From Fistularia commersonii (taxonomy: Eukaryota > Chordata > Actinopteri > Syngnathiformes > Fistulariidae): 64,000 nucleotides of DNA. Where the stretch lies: contig JBBMNZ010000019.1 in the NCBI GenBank assembly GCA_037954325.1, positions 8,384,501-8,448,500 of the forward strand, in the 5' to 3' direction. Positions 13,306-25,880 of the stretch are shown piece after piece; within the stretch, counting starts at the first letter, position 1; each line of letters opens with the position of its first letter. Position numbers and translations under genes: made by a program. The notes below the pieces were generated by a model. That model saw only the letters and a list, made by a program, of their open reading frames with translations, did no database searches and was not told where the DNA came from.

Positions 13306-13397
13306 GTGTGTGTGTGTGTGTGTGCGCGCGCACGTGCGTGCGTGCGTGCGTGCGTGCGTGTGTGTGTGTGTGTTTGAGAGAGAGAGAGAGCGAGAGT
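13306..13397. repeat. (GT)n(CGTG)n(GT)n(GA)n microsatellite, Z-DNA-prone
   Basis: From 13306 to 13373 every base alternates purine and pyrimidine: GT units, then GCGCGCGCACGT, then CGTG units, then GT units. A GA run follows to 13397. The CG-rich core inside a long GT tract is the classic composition for left-handed Z-DNA. Confidence 0.92.
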
Positions 13398-14719
13398 AAT
13401 GATGTTCCATTTTCAAATGCACCAAGCTGCTGCCTGTGCTCCTTCCATACTGCAATGTCAGGGAAGTCTGATGCTCCTTGCTCCGACTGTAATTTTGTCC
13501 CCAACATCCCTATTTTTTAAGCTTTTTAATTACATTTACAACCTAAAGCACATGTTAACTGATTTAGATTGTGAATGGTTCCCTTTGAAAGTGGACCTCG
13601 TCAAAGAGCTGGGTTTGCAAGTCTGTCAAACACTGCAGAAAATGGTAGTTTGCCTGTCACTCAGTGTCTTGGCACAATGGCTCTTCCTGTGATTGTGTTA
13701 GCATCATGCTGATACAAGCACTTTTTGGTAGGAAGATAGGGCTTTGCCTCCCAGTAGGGGTCAGAGCAGTTGACCCAACCCTGGCGAGCTCTCAGATTGC
13801 TTGCAATGATTTTATTCAGCCCCTCTCAGTAGAACAGCAGGGTGTGACCCGGGTTGCTGTGGCACTGCCAATGTGGATCCCATTGAGAAACCCAATGCCC
13901 ATTCAGATGCTTTGATCAAGAGTGCCGGATGTTTTTGATTCACACTGCTGTGCCTCTGTTAACTAAAGAGTGTAATCACTCTGCTAAAATAGGGTTTGTT
14001 TACTGGAAACGTGATTCAACAGAACGGACATTATGCAGCTGAGCTTTGTTCTGTCCAACTAGATAGCACCATACAACCATGGTTCATGTCAAACACTTTG
14101 TATCCACCTCAGTCCAGGAATTTCCCAAATGTAGTTATGTCATTTGATACACAGCAGAGAAAAGAAGGAAAAAAAAAGGGATCTGGCAAGTGGAAAATAA
14201 TTGGGCCAGGTGCCAGATTCTAGTCAAGCATGTGAGTTCAGTAAAGCACACTGTATTGATTTGCTATTTGTTAAGTTAGCCGTTATTTGTTTTGAATGTG
14301 TTTTGAATGCAGAGAAAGTTCTTTTGAAAACGATCCAGGTGTGTAGCTCAAAGTCCAAAATAAATTGTTTGACAGATCATCAATGACCAGAGAATATGAT
14401 AGTAAATGAACAGATATAGATTCATTTCCCAATGGCCCTCTTTCCTCTTGTGAGCAGTTATTCCTAAAGAAACACCAAGCATTCTCCTGAGTATTGAATT
14501 TTTTTTCTTTGTTAAAGATGCCTGCTTTCAGGTGAAAATGAGGATTTATTTTGACCTGCTGCTTTTTGAGTGATGCTTATATGCGAGCATGAATTCAACT
14601 AGATAAATGGAGATGCAGAAAGGATATACATCACACAATGCTTATATCATTCATGTCAGACAGACTTGCCAGTGTTAATATACAGGCATCCAGACCCTCA
14701 AAATGCAAAAATGGCAGTT

Positions 14720-15010
14720 TTGTTTACATCACTCAAAATAAATGGCTGAGGCCCCGCTGTCACTCACAGATGGCACTTCCTTTGAGCGAAAAAAAAAAAG
14801 GAAAAAAAAAAAAAAAAGGCAGACCCAGTGACTCGTAATAATGTGTTGGCAAGGCGGCAGCCATTTTGCACAACCTCCGGAGGCAGTGATCGTCACACAG
14901 TGGCGTTGGCATTGTCTTGGCACTGGCCGGACCCCGGGCTCAAAGTAGTAAGCGATAGCCAAGCTGTAGCTTGTCAGGCCTGATGCTAATCACTTTTGAC
15001 ATCTGTCGAC
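14720..15010. other. Candidate conserved non-coding element, interrupted by an A-rich run
   Basis: Unique sequence, richer in CpG than its surroundings, lies on both sides of an A-rich run at 14789-14817. It includes GCAAGGCGGCAGCCATTTTG, a palindromic CCTCCGGAGG at 14874-14883 and GTTGGCATTGTCTTGGCACT. No coding frame is supported. The information-rich text suggests constraint, but this is an impression from sequence alone. Confidence 0.3.
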
Positions 15011-15849
15011 ACCATCTCTTTTCCCTCATCTGCAGCAGGCCTAAAAAGAATGACCTTGGTATCCCTTTCTCTGTTATTCCACCGTCCCGTAACTGCCGCT
15101 GTTTTCAATCACCACTTCTGCTCTGGGTGTCTTAGACATTCAGAATTTGCTTTGTGGTCAAACAAGGCTTGTCAACTCATTATTAAAAAAATTCCACCCC
15201 CTTTTTTTGTCATTCCTCCAAATTGACACCCTATTTCATTTAGTTCCTGCCTTTAAAGTCTGTATAAATATCACTGTTTTGCTAAATAGAAATGGAGCAA
15301 GATCCAGTTTTTTTTTTTTTAATTATGTTTAAATGGATATGCCTTATAAAACACATTGTTTTGTCAAAGCTCATGCTATATCACTGTCATGTGTTGTAAA
15401 ACACAGCCTATGATTATGATTATCGTTATGATCTTGACATGATCAGTGATTATCATCATCGGCCGATAATGGAAACATAAAAGAGTCTTTTTAAATATAT
15501 ATATTAGATTTACAATTTGGAAGACACCTCACAGACATTGTTTAAAAAATGGAAACGTTTTGTGGACATATGAATAAGTTATGGCAGCTGCAAATGCCAC
15601 GAGTTTTGTTATCAGTTTGTGCCGACAAGAAAAATTGTAAAACGGAAAGTTTCCACACACATCTCCACATGTGGGCCGTAGGAAATAGCTCACATATAAG
15701 GGAGGGAGTGATCTTGATCGGCCAAAAGAAATGGTCAGCGTACATCAATACACTCACAAAGGTCCTCTGAAGTAATGCTTATAAAAAATATGAATTTGGG
15801 TTATGGCATTCACAACATGGCAAGGCATTCCATTTCTTACGTTACTTTT

Positions 15850-16130
15850 CACATATTTTCACAATATGCTGCCGTGACTCATGAGCAGCCCTTAACCCTG
15901 GCCTCCCTTAAGAGGTAATTAAGCTCTTGGTTGTTTGTTAAGCTGTCTGCATGTGTGTCCTGTATTAAACACAGGGGGTGCATATGCTCCTTCTTCTATA
16001 AACCCATTGAAACAGTGGGACATGAGTGGTGAGGAGGGGTCGGTTGTGTGTATGAGCCTGACAGTGTGTTCTAATTAGGCAGGCAGAAGTGTAGTAGCCT
16101 CACTGGGCAATAGCCAGCTGGGAACATCTG
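15850..16130. other. Candidate conserved non-coding element
   Basis: Non-repetitive block containing TGACTCATGAGCAG (with an AP-1-like TGACTCA) and AAGAGGTAATTAAGCTCTTG, an imperfect palindrome around a homeodomain-type TAATTA core. Suspected regulatory element on text quality only. Confidence 0.25.
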
Positions 16131-17426
16131 GAGTTGGGCTTTCAAACTCCTTCTCCTTTACTCTCCACACAACATACGGTTAGAAAGATTTGTATAGAAC
16201 AGTAGCAGGATAAGCGAGTGATGGTCAGCCGTGATAGGTCGAACAACTATTGAAGTCTGCCACAATTTGGCCCTTCCTCATATCAGAGATTTGCATCTGT
16301 CCCCTTGTCTATAGCTAATAGGAGTGGAAGCCACTCTCATAGATCTCTAGAGACTCTAATGCCAGTAGCAGAGAGGGAAAGAACCTCATCCCTTCCCAAC
16401 AGTTTTCTACTTTACAAGGATGCATCAAAGCAGTCCACCAAGATCAAAAGAATCTAGTTTCATAGCAAGGCCAATATCTAAAATAATCCCTGAAGAATTC
16501 TGGCTTATGCTTAAAATTGCCTGTTTGGCTAATGTTTCCTCATGGTAAGTTAGACATTATTATTGTAAAATCTCCTTTGGACAATGTATCCAAAAAATGC
16601 CAGCTACATTAACTACAATGATTTCTCTCTCAAATGTAACTTAATTACTTCTAATTTTTCCCACAGCCAATATCCAACCCAGGTGTGTGTAGAGAAACAC
16701 TCCTCACTCCATGGAATATAGCACTTCCTGTGGGTCGGCTCTATAAATTGAAATAAATATTGCTGTCACAGTGTGAAGAGAAAAAACAAACAAACAAACA
16801 AAAAAAAAGTGAAAGACTGAGTTGGCGCCCTAAGTATTTCTCCTCTGTAGAGAACTCAGCTGAAATAGTGTTTCTCTGTGCTATTGATTTGTTGGTTAGG
16901 CTATGAAAAGGCAGAGACAAGACAGCCACCAAGATCCCATCTTCTGGCTTACCATTTAGTGCTAGCAGCTTTGTACTCACTTTTCTTTAAAGTGCTCCCT
17001 TTTACATTTATCCACATTCTCTCCTCGCACCTTACCTTTTAGACCACATTTGTGTCTTACACACACACTCACGCTCACACTCGCACATAGTGGCATGTTG
17101 GGAATATAGGTTGGTGGAGTTTCATCACATGCCCTGAGTTTGTATGCTTTATTTGTTTGTGTTATTCTTGTGCTGCCATGTGCACTATGGCAAGTTACAC
17201 TATTTCAGACTGGTTTTGCCAGATTATTGCCACCTTTATGTTAGCAAAGGACAACATCATAAGCAAAGGTGTGAGTGCTCTGGCTCTGGCTTTTTCCTTG
17301 GCTCCATTCAGCACAATTCTGTGGTCATGTGAATAAAGAGCACTTGGTTGTGAAATCTAAATTCTTCTACTCATAGTTAACTCAAGCATGAAATTCAGCA
17401 ATTTAGGCTTGGGACAATATTCATTT

Positions 17427-17475
17427 ATACACACACACACACACACATATGTGTATATATATATATATATATATT
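17427..17475. repeat. Compound (CA)n(TA)n microsatellite
   Basis: About ten CA units, then ATATGTG, then about twelve TA units. It lies 40 bases upstream of the MITE-like element. Confidence 0.9.
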
Positions 17476-17516
17476 TAAATGAACAATGATACAAACACAC
17501 AGACACATTTTTATAT

Positions 17517-17796
17517 ACCGTAATTTCCGGACAATAAGCTGCAACTTTTTTAACTTAAACAATGATGCAGCTATTATATGGATTTTTTTAGTGGGGGCTA
17601 ACGAGCTTCACGCCGCTAAAACATTTATCCTCATCACATCGGACTGATGAAATGGCCGGGAAATTCTGAGTCTGTTAAACTCTGATACTGAAGAAGACGA
17701 CTGACGGTTTCAGTGCTCAGGAGAAAGCCCAAGATAGCGATTGGCGAGCCGGTGCGGCTTATATTGAGGTACGCTCAATAGTCCAGAAATTATGGT
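17517..17796. mobile_element. MITE-like non-autonomous DNA transposon
   Basis: The left end ACCGTAATTTCCGGAC and the right end GTCCAGAAATTATGGT are inverted copies. Over 21 bases, 16 match when the right end is reverse-complemented. Just inside, ATAAGCTGC on the left pairs with GCGGCTTAT on the right, extending the terminal inverted repeat imperfectly. About 280 bp, with no coding capacity. The TTTCCGGAC...ATAAGC terminus resembles MITE-like repeats dispersed in fish genomes. No clean target-site duplication is visible because the flanks are TA-rich. Confidence 0.7.
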
Positions 17797-17871
17797 TTAC
17801 ATATATGTAAAAGAAAGACCTTTGCTCGGTGAACCACAGCACATAACGTCAATGAAATTTAACCAATCATG

Positions 17872-18003
17872 GATAGACCATGAGCAGAAGGCAGCTACTG
17901 TCTCATTCAACAACACTTCAACAAGCTAGGAGGAGCTGGGAACCCAAACCAGGAATGTTTAGTTCCAAGGATGACTTCTCTAACCCCCTACACCACACTG
18001 CCC
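17872..18003 (-). mobile_element. tRNA-derived SINE head, minus strand
   Basis: Read on the minus strand from about 18003, the sequence begins GCAGTGTGGTGTAGGGGGTT, an A-box-like motif. It reaches CCTGGTTTGGGTTCCCAGC, which resembles a tRNA B box, about 45 bases later. This is the tRNA-like head of a SINE. The body toward 17872 is diverged and its limit is uncertain. It directly abuts the long TA/TG microsatellite at 18003. Confidence 0.5.
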
Positions 18004-18011
18004 ATATATAC

Positions 18012-18081
<70 letters not shown>

Positions 18082-18124
18082 ACACGCACACACACCACAT
18101 ACACACACACATATATATATATAA
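18003..18124. repeat. (TA)n(TG)n(CA)n(TA)n compound repeat, self-complementary
   Basis: The order TA, TG (about 23 units), CA, TA means the right half is nearly the reverse complement of the left. Strict purine-pyrimidine alternation is unbroken from 18003 to 18095 (93 bases) and resumes to about 18123 after a single CC step. Confidence 0.92.
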
Positions 18125-21100
18125 CTATATCAGTAACAGTGTGAAAAGCATCAGTTAGTCTCATGCAGAGTTAGATCACAGGAACCCAGCTGTTCGCAGT
18201 CAATAGCTGCTTCTTTTATTAGCCGTCTACTGACCTGGTAGGGCAGTGAGAAGAAAGAGTTGGTGGCAGGAGGCGGGGCACAAGGGCAGTAGGGGGCACA
18301 GATTTCCCAGCTGTTAGTCCACAATCTCTTCCCCACTGTCAGAGATTAAGTAGATCAGCAGGAACACTAGCATAAACACAGAAGTGAAACAAGCAGCTGA
18401 CTGATAACTGATAGGGATGGTCTAACTCAGGGGAATTTAATGAATGAATTAACTCCGCAACTTTCACATTGACAAATGAGCACAAATATTTGTCTGTTGC
18501 ATGCCCTGATTCGAAACTGGGATAAAACACGAGCCATAAGGTTTGCAACTAACCCCTAAAAATCCCCCCTACTCTTGTCTATTATTTTTCCTTTGTATCA
18601 ACCTTTGCCGCCACTCAGTCTGTGGAGAACAGTTTTACTAGTAAGACGGTGGTCAAGAGGGACACCAGGGACTTGACTGTAAACATTATATTTCTTGCCT
18701 TGTAACCAGTCCTCCATTGTGCCATTTTTAACAACATTATTGTCATTAAGCGTGCAGGGACGGTTTTCTTTCTTTGATTCACGTCCTCTCTCTCTTCTTC
18801 TGTTCCAACTGTTATAAAACACTCTACAGATGTGGCAGGGATATGAGCAGCTCTCTGTTCATGGAGTTTGCTGTCACCTCAAAGTGGGCTACTTTGTGAC
18901 TTAATATTTTTGTGAGAACACTGGGGGAACACTCTCCAAATAAAGATTTTCCACATAAGGTGAGAGCACCAAATGCAAAGAGAATATGACATTTCAGTCC
19001 ACCACATCACATGTGTCTTTGCTTAAAGTCTGCTGCTCTCAGAGAAGTTGAGACGTATTGCATATTTATGAGAAATGGTTGCCACAGTGATCAAGTTAAC
19101 TGGGAGCCAGTTTCAAAAAAGTGGGTAATGAAATCATGAGAAAAATGTGGGAGTCAATGGGGAATAAACCCTTGACCTTGCCACAGTGCTAGTGAGGTTT
19201 GATAAATATTTGGCTTTGACATAATTGTTGAGATATACTGAATATGTGTTAGTTAAGCCAAAGTAAGTTTTGATGAGTTGATTTGGTGTAAGACTTCAAA
19301 ACACTCCTGGAAGACATTGTGCTATTTGAACAACTTCAAATATAACATAAGATTCACTCTCAGTGAGAACGTTCGTTGGACACAAAGGAACAACTAAAAT
19401 GAAGATCCATAGTGTGTGACTCAAAGAAAACTGCAAGCCATACAGTAAATGGGAAGTTCTTGGCAAATGAGCTTACATAATTTCGGGCCAAAATTGAACT
19501 TGTGCTCAAACCTTTAATACGTTTTTTTTTTTTTTCCTTTGCTTGAGGGGCACTAAAAAGAATTCAAACAGAATACAAAAATCATAGTGCTGTGCTATCC
19601 TACACTGTGCTATCCAATTACTTCTGAATGGAGTTGAAATAAAACATAAATCCAAAAACTAGTGTATGTTTGTGTTTAAACAGAATTATTTCATGTATTT
19701 TTTTAGACCAGATACTGTGTTTAATAAACATGGTACCAATATGGACTTCATTACCAAGTGCTTCAGAACAACGTAGCTCAGTGGCCTCAGACAAGTAATT
19801 AGAGTTCACACTGAGGCCTGACTCGAAAATGCAGTCATTATCTCTGCAAAAAATACAACCTTTCCAGGTCACATCACTTTGTTTGTAGCAGTAAAACTAG
19901 TTTATTCCTGCATTGAGCCACCATTATAGTCACCCAAATCCACTTGCCAGCATTTTTATGGAGCACGGAGCGATTGGGGGCAACTGAAAGATTCAATAAA
20001 AATGTGGTAACACAATTGGCCCAGCACAGCCTGACTTTGTGAGTGTGACAATTTTGTTTAGAAATATGTACCTGATTACATGTTATATATTTTTTATGTA
20101 TAGTTCAGTCCATGTAATATATGTGAGTGTGGTTTCATCATCCAACTTTAACAAGCACCTCCTGAAAGAGGTCCCAACCAATACATCAAATTTTTTGCTG
20201 CCCCCTGAAGACCTAATCAACCATCTTGCAATGAAAAACTACAGTTTATATTGGCCCTTCTCCCACATTAAGTCCCAGTGCATGCTCATTGTTAAGCTCA
20301 AAGGTCTTGGCATGAATTCAGTCCTTCCTGTTGCTGACTTGGTGATTACTGAAAGCAGACAAGAAAATAAGGCCATAATGAAAAAGTTGAGGAAAAGATG
20401 ACGTCTAAAGTATTTTTGCCATCAACAGTTTGAAGAGTCACCAGACATTTCATATAGCAGTGGGAATATGTCCCTCTAAATGCCCCCTTTGGAATTTGAG
20501 TGGCTCTAAATTTACAACTAACTTTCTTCCTGTAGTCCTGGAGATCAGTAGAGGGGCAAAATAGCTACTTACTACTTTTGAGGGACACTATTTACATATT
20601 TTTACCAAAGAGTTCGATCTTTTATTGCCAGGACATAACTGACCAGATAAAAGTACAAGTCTTGCCGCTACTGATAAAGAGCTCATTCAGTCTATTCAGT
20701 CTTTGCACAAAATTCAAGGCCATGAAAACATCACATACGTATTTGTAGGGAGATCTGACTCAAAGGCATAACCCTTCATTAAAAATACAAGTGAGTACAA
20801 CAGAAGGATGACCCCACTCATCTATTAAAAATAATACTCACACCGTCCCCAATTTATCACAACTAATTTCTCCAGCTGTTGGCTGTTGTCGATTACTTTC
20901 ACAGGTGGTGTTTCTATTGAGGGCAATGTGCCAGTATCTCAACTGTCTCTCTGCCTGCGGTTTCCTTACAGCGCTAATGCACCACTTGGAGGACAATTAT
21001 GCCTCTCAATCAACTGGTTATGCATATACTTTTATACCTGTCATGTTTTGATCTCCTTTTTTGCCCCCCCCCTAAGATTTTAGACATGCTGTTGCTACCA

Positions 21101-23735
21101 GGCAATGGGTACTTTTCATGGAATGCTATTTGAGGTTGAAAGGAAGAAGGATACACACAGACAAACGACAGGTACAAAAAAAAAGACATTAATGATAAGA
21201 AAATGACAGCGAGGAATGCATGGAACTAGATATAGTTGCTTGTTTATTTTCTTCAAATAAAGAATCAATGGCAAATCTGTTCTCGTAAACAAGTTTCTTC
21301 TCAAAACTACAATATAACAAGTGAGTGCGGTCAGTCAGACTAACCTGACCTCTAGAGTTAGTGAGAACCAGTGAAACAAAGCAGGGCTGATGTTCCATGC
21401 ATGCACCGTTCACAAGGCTGCAGCCCAAAGAGAAGCACTGGCTCCATCCAGTGTACACTGGCTCCCCTCCCCTTATATCACCACGTCTGGAGGCGGAGGG
21501 TGATGGGGGGTACAAGATTAATGATGGTACTAACTGCGTATTTATCATCCAACTGGAGAGTAATGCGACACCTTTCTAATCTGAATATATTTCATTGGGC
21601 TGTTATGGCACTCAACACTGGGCTTCATATATATGTGTGTGCCCATTTGTGTGCTTGTACCTTTGTGTGTCACTGGAGGTGCATTTGAATGTTAAACATA
21701 TCTGCTTGAGCTTGTGCGTGAGAATGCATGTGCCTGTAGAGGAATCCGAGTATTGCAATTCTAGGCACTCGCCATAAACGATGATCCAACATAGCAAAAC
21801 GGCCCTGTGATAATTATATAAAGATGAAGTTCCCCCTTTTCCAGCACAAAGGGGCCACTCTGTCTGAGATCCCTTTCTGTGATTCTCTTCCACCTTATCA
21901 GGTAAATACCCGTTTTCCATCCCCTTCTCCATCTCTCCTTCTCATTGTCTTGGTACTTCTTTTTGGCACTCAGTAGACATCAAGATGGATGTCTTCTCAG
22001 CAGAGATGTGATGATAGGATATGGGAAAGGCCAAGATGATCCTGATAGGGCCAACATTGGGCTTGCAGTTAGATTGACTGTAAAGACCCCGGGGCTGCAA
22101 GAACAATGAGGACTTTGTAGTTTTGGAATTCTCTTGTTCAGATGCTGTTTGACTCAGAAACTCACAAGCAAGTCACATAGACTGCCCACAATTTATCATA
22201 CAGAAGATCACAGAAACACCTGCTACATTATGCAATAGATTGGCTTCTGTGCTGCATTTTAAAATCACTGTTACCTAATCCATTAATGTGGGAGCGCCCC
22301 CATAAAGGCAGCAGCACAGACACATTTTCCAATCCAACAAGGTTCTGGTCTGAAATTATGGGGTAAAAATAGACTGTGCACATCCTACCAGGATAGGATA
22401 AGGTTAGTAATAGAAAAATAAAGAAATAATAATAAAACTTGCAACCATTAATTGGGAACATTTAAAATACAAAACAAAGCAAATACTCGTAATGGTGAAT
22501 AAATACTATGTACCTATTATCAGTTACAAGGTACAGCTTGTCTAAGCATAGAACTTTCCACAATTGTTGTTGTGTTAGTTAAACATGCAAAGCCTAGGGC
22601 ATATGGGATAACGGTCAAGGTTCCTACCAACAGATGCTGGAAATGAGTGCACAAATGGGCACCCTTTATGATTTTATGTCTTGTCAGACCTTTGGGAATG
22701 TTTTGATATTCTGCAGTTTATTGCCACCTTTAGTATAAGTACATTGTGAGATATTGTTTAAACATTTTTTTTTTCAAATAAGCAATGACCTAAGGAGTCT
22801 TAAAATGTGACACTTGATAGTGTTGTATCAGCCAAAGACAGCAAAACTAATATATAAGTTGAATTTCAATGAGATACTACAGGTGAAAAACAGAGAGGAA
22901 AATCAATGTATAAAAAAGTCAAAGTAAGGCGTTTTGGCCAATGTATTCTTGACATGGAATGGTATTTGCAGAAAATATATTATGTTATCTGGCATTTTGA
23001 AGAATTTGAAATGATTGTCTCAAACAATCTCCAAAACCTCATTATGTTCAAGTAGTTCTGTTAGCTGCAGAAGTCATAAAAAGCAAGTCAAGCAATATCA
23101 CAATGTATGAAACTATTCAGTGACCTGGCTTTTTTGTAAAATGGGATTTGCAATGCATCTTTTCCTTCTTAGTTTTTTTCATTTTCAGTTCACCAAACCC
23201 ATTGACATCTTAAAGCAGTCATCCCATAGAATATAGTGCATTTGCTTCTCCACAAAAAAATCACTGACTCATGATTTGTCAGTGTTACCACATTACTGAG
23301 TAACATTCAGACATCAGCAGCATTCTTGACCATGGTGCTTGTATAAAACCCCCAAGGAAGGGACAGTGTATCTCTAGCAGTTGCCAGCTGGTGTCTGTCC
23401 CAATGACTCCAATAGCGCCCAGTTAGTGTTGCCACTTCACATGCTAGACATTTAGCAAGCTAGTCAATCATGCACAGGGCAGCTGCCAGTGACTTGCCAG
23501 TGTCTCTAGAGAACCCAGATACAGAATGGAAGGGGCATCATGGTATCATGACCTGCTCGGCCATGGAAATTAGGTCGTATAAGTCATCAGTAAACCATCC
23601 TGATTTAGCATCCTGCTCCAGTTATTGTTGTTATTTAGAGTGCTTACAGTTATACAAGATAACAGGCCCCACTGTCATACAGAGAACACTTTTCTCTGTT
23701 GATTTTGGCCCCTGACCTACACCAGTGCATGGTTG

Positions 23736-23778
<43 letters not shown>

Positions 23779-23781
23779 TAG
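23736..23781. repeat. (TAA)n trinucleotide repeat
   Basis: About 13 units of TAA, ending in a TAACAATA variant. It lies roughly 55 bases from the 3' end of the minus-strand SINE at 23835-24083. Confidence 0.9.
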
Positions 23782-23834
23782 TTACAGTAATAGTCAAAGT
23801 AACATAAGTTAGAAGGGCTATGAGTTGGACACAA

Positions 23835-24083
23835 ATGAATCAAGGCATATATTCGATTCATCTATTCTGCCTATCCTGTAGTGTAGGACTAGAGGGGTTA
23901 GAAGCATCCAATTAACCTACTGAATGTTTTTGGACTGTGGGACGAAACTGGAGAACCGGGAGGAAACACGGGGAGAATGTTCAAACTCCACACAGAAAAG
24001 CCTGCAGTCCAGATCGAACGAGGAACCATCTTGCTGTGAGGTTGAAGTGCAAACCACTACACCACCATGTTGTCTAGTGGGGG
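23835..24083 (-). mobile_element. tRNA-derived SINE, family A, minus strand
   Basis: On the minus strand it begins ACATGGTGGTGTAGTGGTTT (A-box-like), then CAACCTCACAGCAAGATGGT, a B-box region CGTTCGATCTGG, GTGTGGAGTTTGAACATTCT, CGTCCCACAGTCC and AAAAACATTCAGTAGGTTAATTGG. This is the same body plan and near-identical wording as the copies at 9926 and 60700. About 250 bp, diverged at the 3' end. Confidence 0.75.
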
Positions 24084-25639
24084 AAAAAAAATAAAATCAT
24101 AGCTGTTTCATGGACAGTGTGCACCGTCACATCACAAAATTTTGCAAGTTAAATAGGGCTGCAGTGTTTAGTAATATAAAATGGAATTCTCAAGGTATTT
24201 GTGGGAACTCATACACATTAAATACAAGGAACACCTGTATTCCCTTGGTCCCAATGATTTCGGGATGTTCGAAACTAGACACATGGAAAATCCCTTTGAA
24301 GTAAAGCAATATAAAGCAAAACATATCTACATAATATTAAGCTAGTTTCCCATGAGAGTGGGAGTGTATTATTCAACAGCTTTTACACTGACCACAGCTC
24401 ATGGCTTCTCTGCCATCACTGATTCAGTCGAATAATGTGTGAAATAGACAGTATTGTCAATACCTATTGAACAATTAATTTAGGATCGCACTGCATCATA
24501 CACTGTCCAATTTCTTTGCAAGGCCAAAAAAATGAAACATACATACCAATCATAAATTATACTTATTGTTTGACAAAACTAATATGAATTTGACTCTGGA
24601 AAACTGCATACACTCCATTGCATTAATGAAAACCTGAGTTTGACAGCTGACAATGTTAGGGGCTCTAACTCATTTAACTCTTTTGTTGTGGGGGAAGAAA
24701 CAAGAGCAGTAATGCAAGCACACACATTTCCCATCTATTGGATTCAATTAGCCCAACAAAGATAAGCATTGCCAGAGCTTTGAACATTTTTTTTATCTTG
24801 TTTAACAAAGACCAGTACTCTCAAATGTTCTCCTTTGCTTTGTACTTTACTTGTCTGGCATTGACGTTGTTTCCCCAAAATAGAAGTTGGAACAATTGGA
24901 GCAGAATTTGCATGATCATAAAACAAACACTTTTTATGTTTTTAACATGGTTTCGTTGGTCAAACAAGTGCCTTAATTTAATTCTGAGAATGGCAATATT
25001 TATCAAGTAAATAAAGCAAGAAGGGGGAAGCTGGTGCGTCACAGTATGAAGTATCAGCAATATTGAATGACATACCCATTAGGTTTCGATTTACTCTCTG
25101 TTGGACAACCAGAAATGTGTTGACTCAGCCATCTCACATCGGAGATAGTGTCATTTATCAGTTACGGAACAGAAGTTGATTGTTTTATAACTCCATTAAC
25201 TACAGATGGGATTCCGCACACTTTCAGCATAGTTGTACCAATTAATGAGTGCCGTATATACAGTTCTAAGAACCCCTTCCTTTACCTCAGTAGACTCATG
25301 TTAGGTTTTAAAGGATTTTTAATTTGAAACAGCACTGTGATCTTCTGTGGACTGTTACTCATTGTTATTCAATTTCTAAAGGTGAATGCCTGCTGAATAT
25401 ACTTGCAGCAACAGTCATTTGCCAAACATTTTAAGTGCAGTGTAAACAAGAAACAAGCTGGGGACAAGCATGCTAATAAGGTAACCCTTGAATTCAAGGT
25501 TACATTTACCTTCGGTTCCAAAATGCATAACAGGTACATGCACATCCACATACTTTATATCATCAAAGAGCACAAAACACATGCACGCATGCATGTATGC
25601 ATATATGAATACCTCTCTATCTCTCTCTCCAAGTAATGT

Positions 25640-25880
25640 CCTCCTTGGCAAAATCTCAGTGCCAGTCTCTTAATGAAATGCTCAATTAGGGTCTTTAAAT
25701 AGGTAATTATGCATTGCCTAATCCCCTAGCTCCTGGGCCCTATCTCATTTAGATGACACTTGGGCAGGCAAATCGGGAGGGGCAGGCACCGGGGCCCGAG
25801 TTTCTGTCATCAAAGCCCCTCTGTGGTGGCACATGCAGCCCTATTAATGATAAGGCACATCCAAACAGTCAGTCAACAGT
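25640..25880. other. Candidate conserved non-coding element
   Basis: Non-repetitive block with AATAGGTAATTATGCATTGC, then TCTCATTTAGATGACACTTG, a GC-rich middle (GGCACCGGGGCCCGAG) and CCCTATTAATGATAAGGCAC. Homeodomain-type TAAT cores are frequent. No reading frame or splice site is supported. Suspected enhancer-like element from text quality only. Confidence 0.35.

Noticed and set aside
20039..20401. 120-codon open frame, + strand
   Set aside because: Partly protein-like in composition, but no family is recognised and there are no flanking splice or promoter features. A chance frame or very old transposon remnant is more likely. A protein search would decide.
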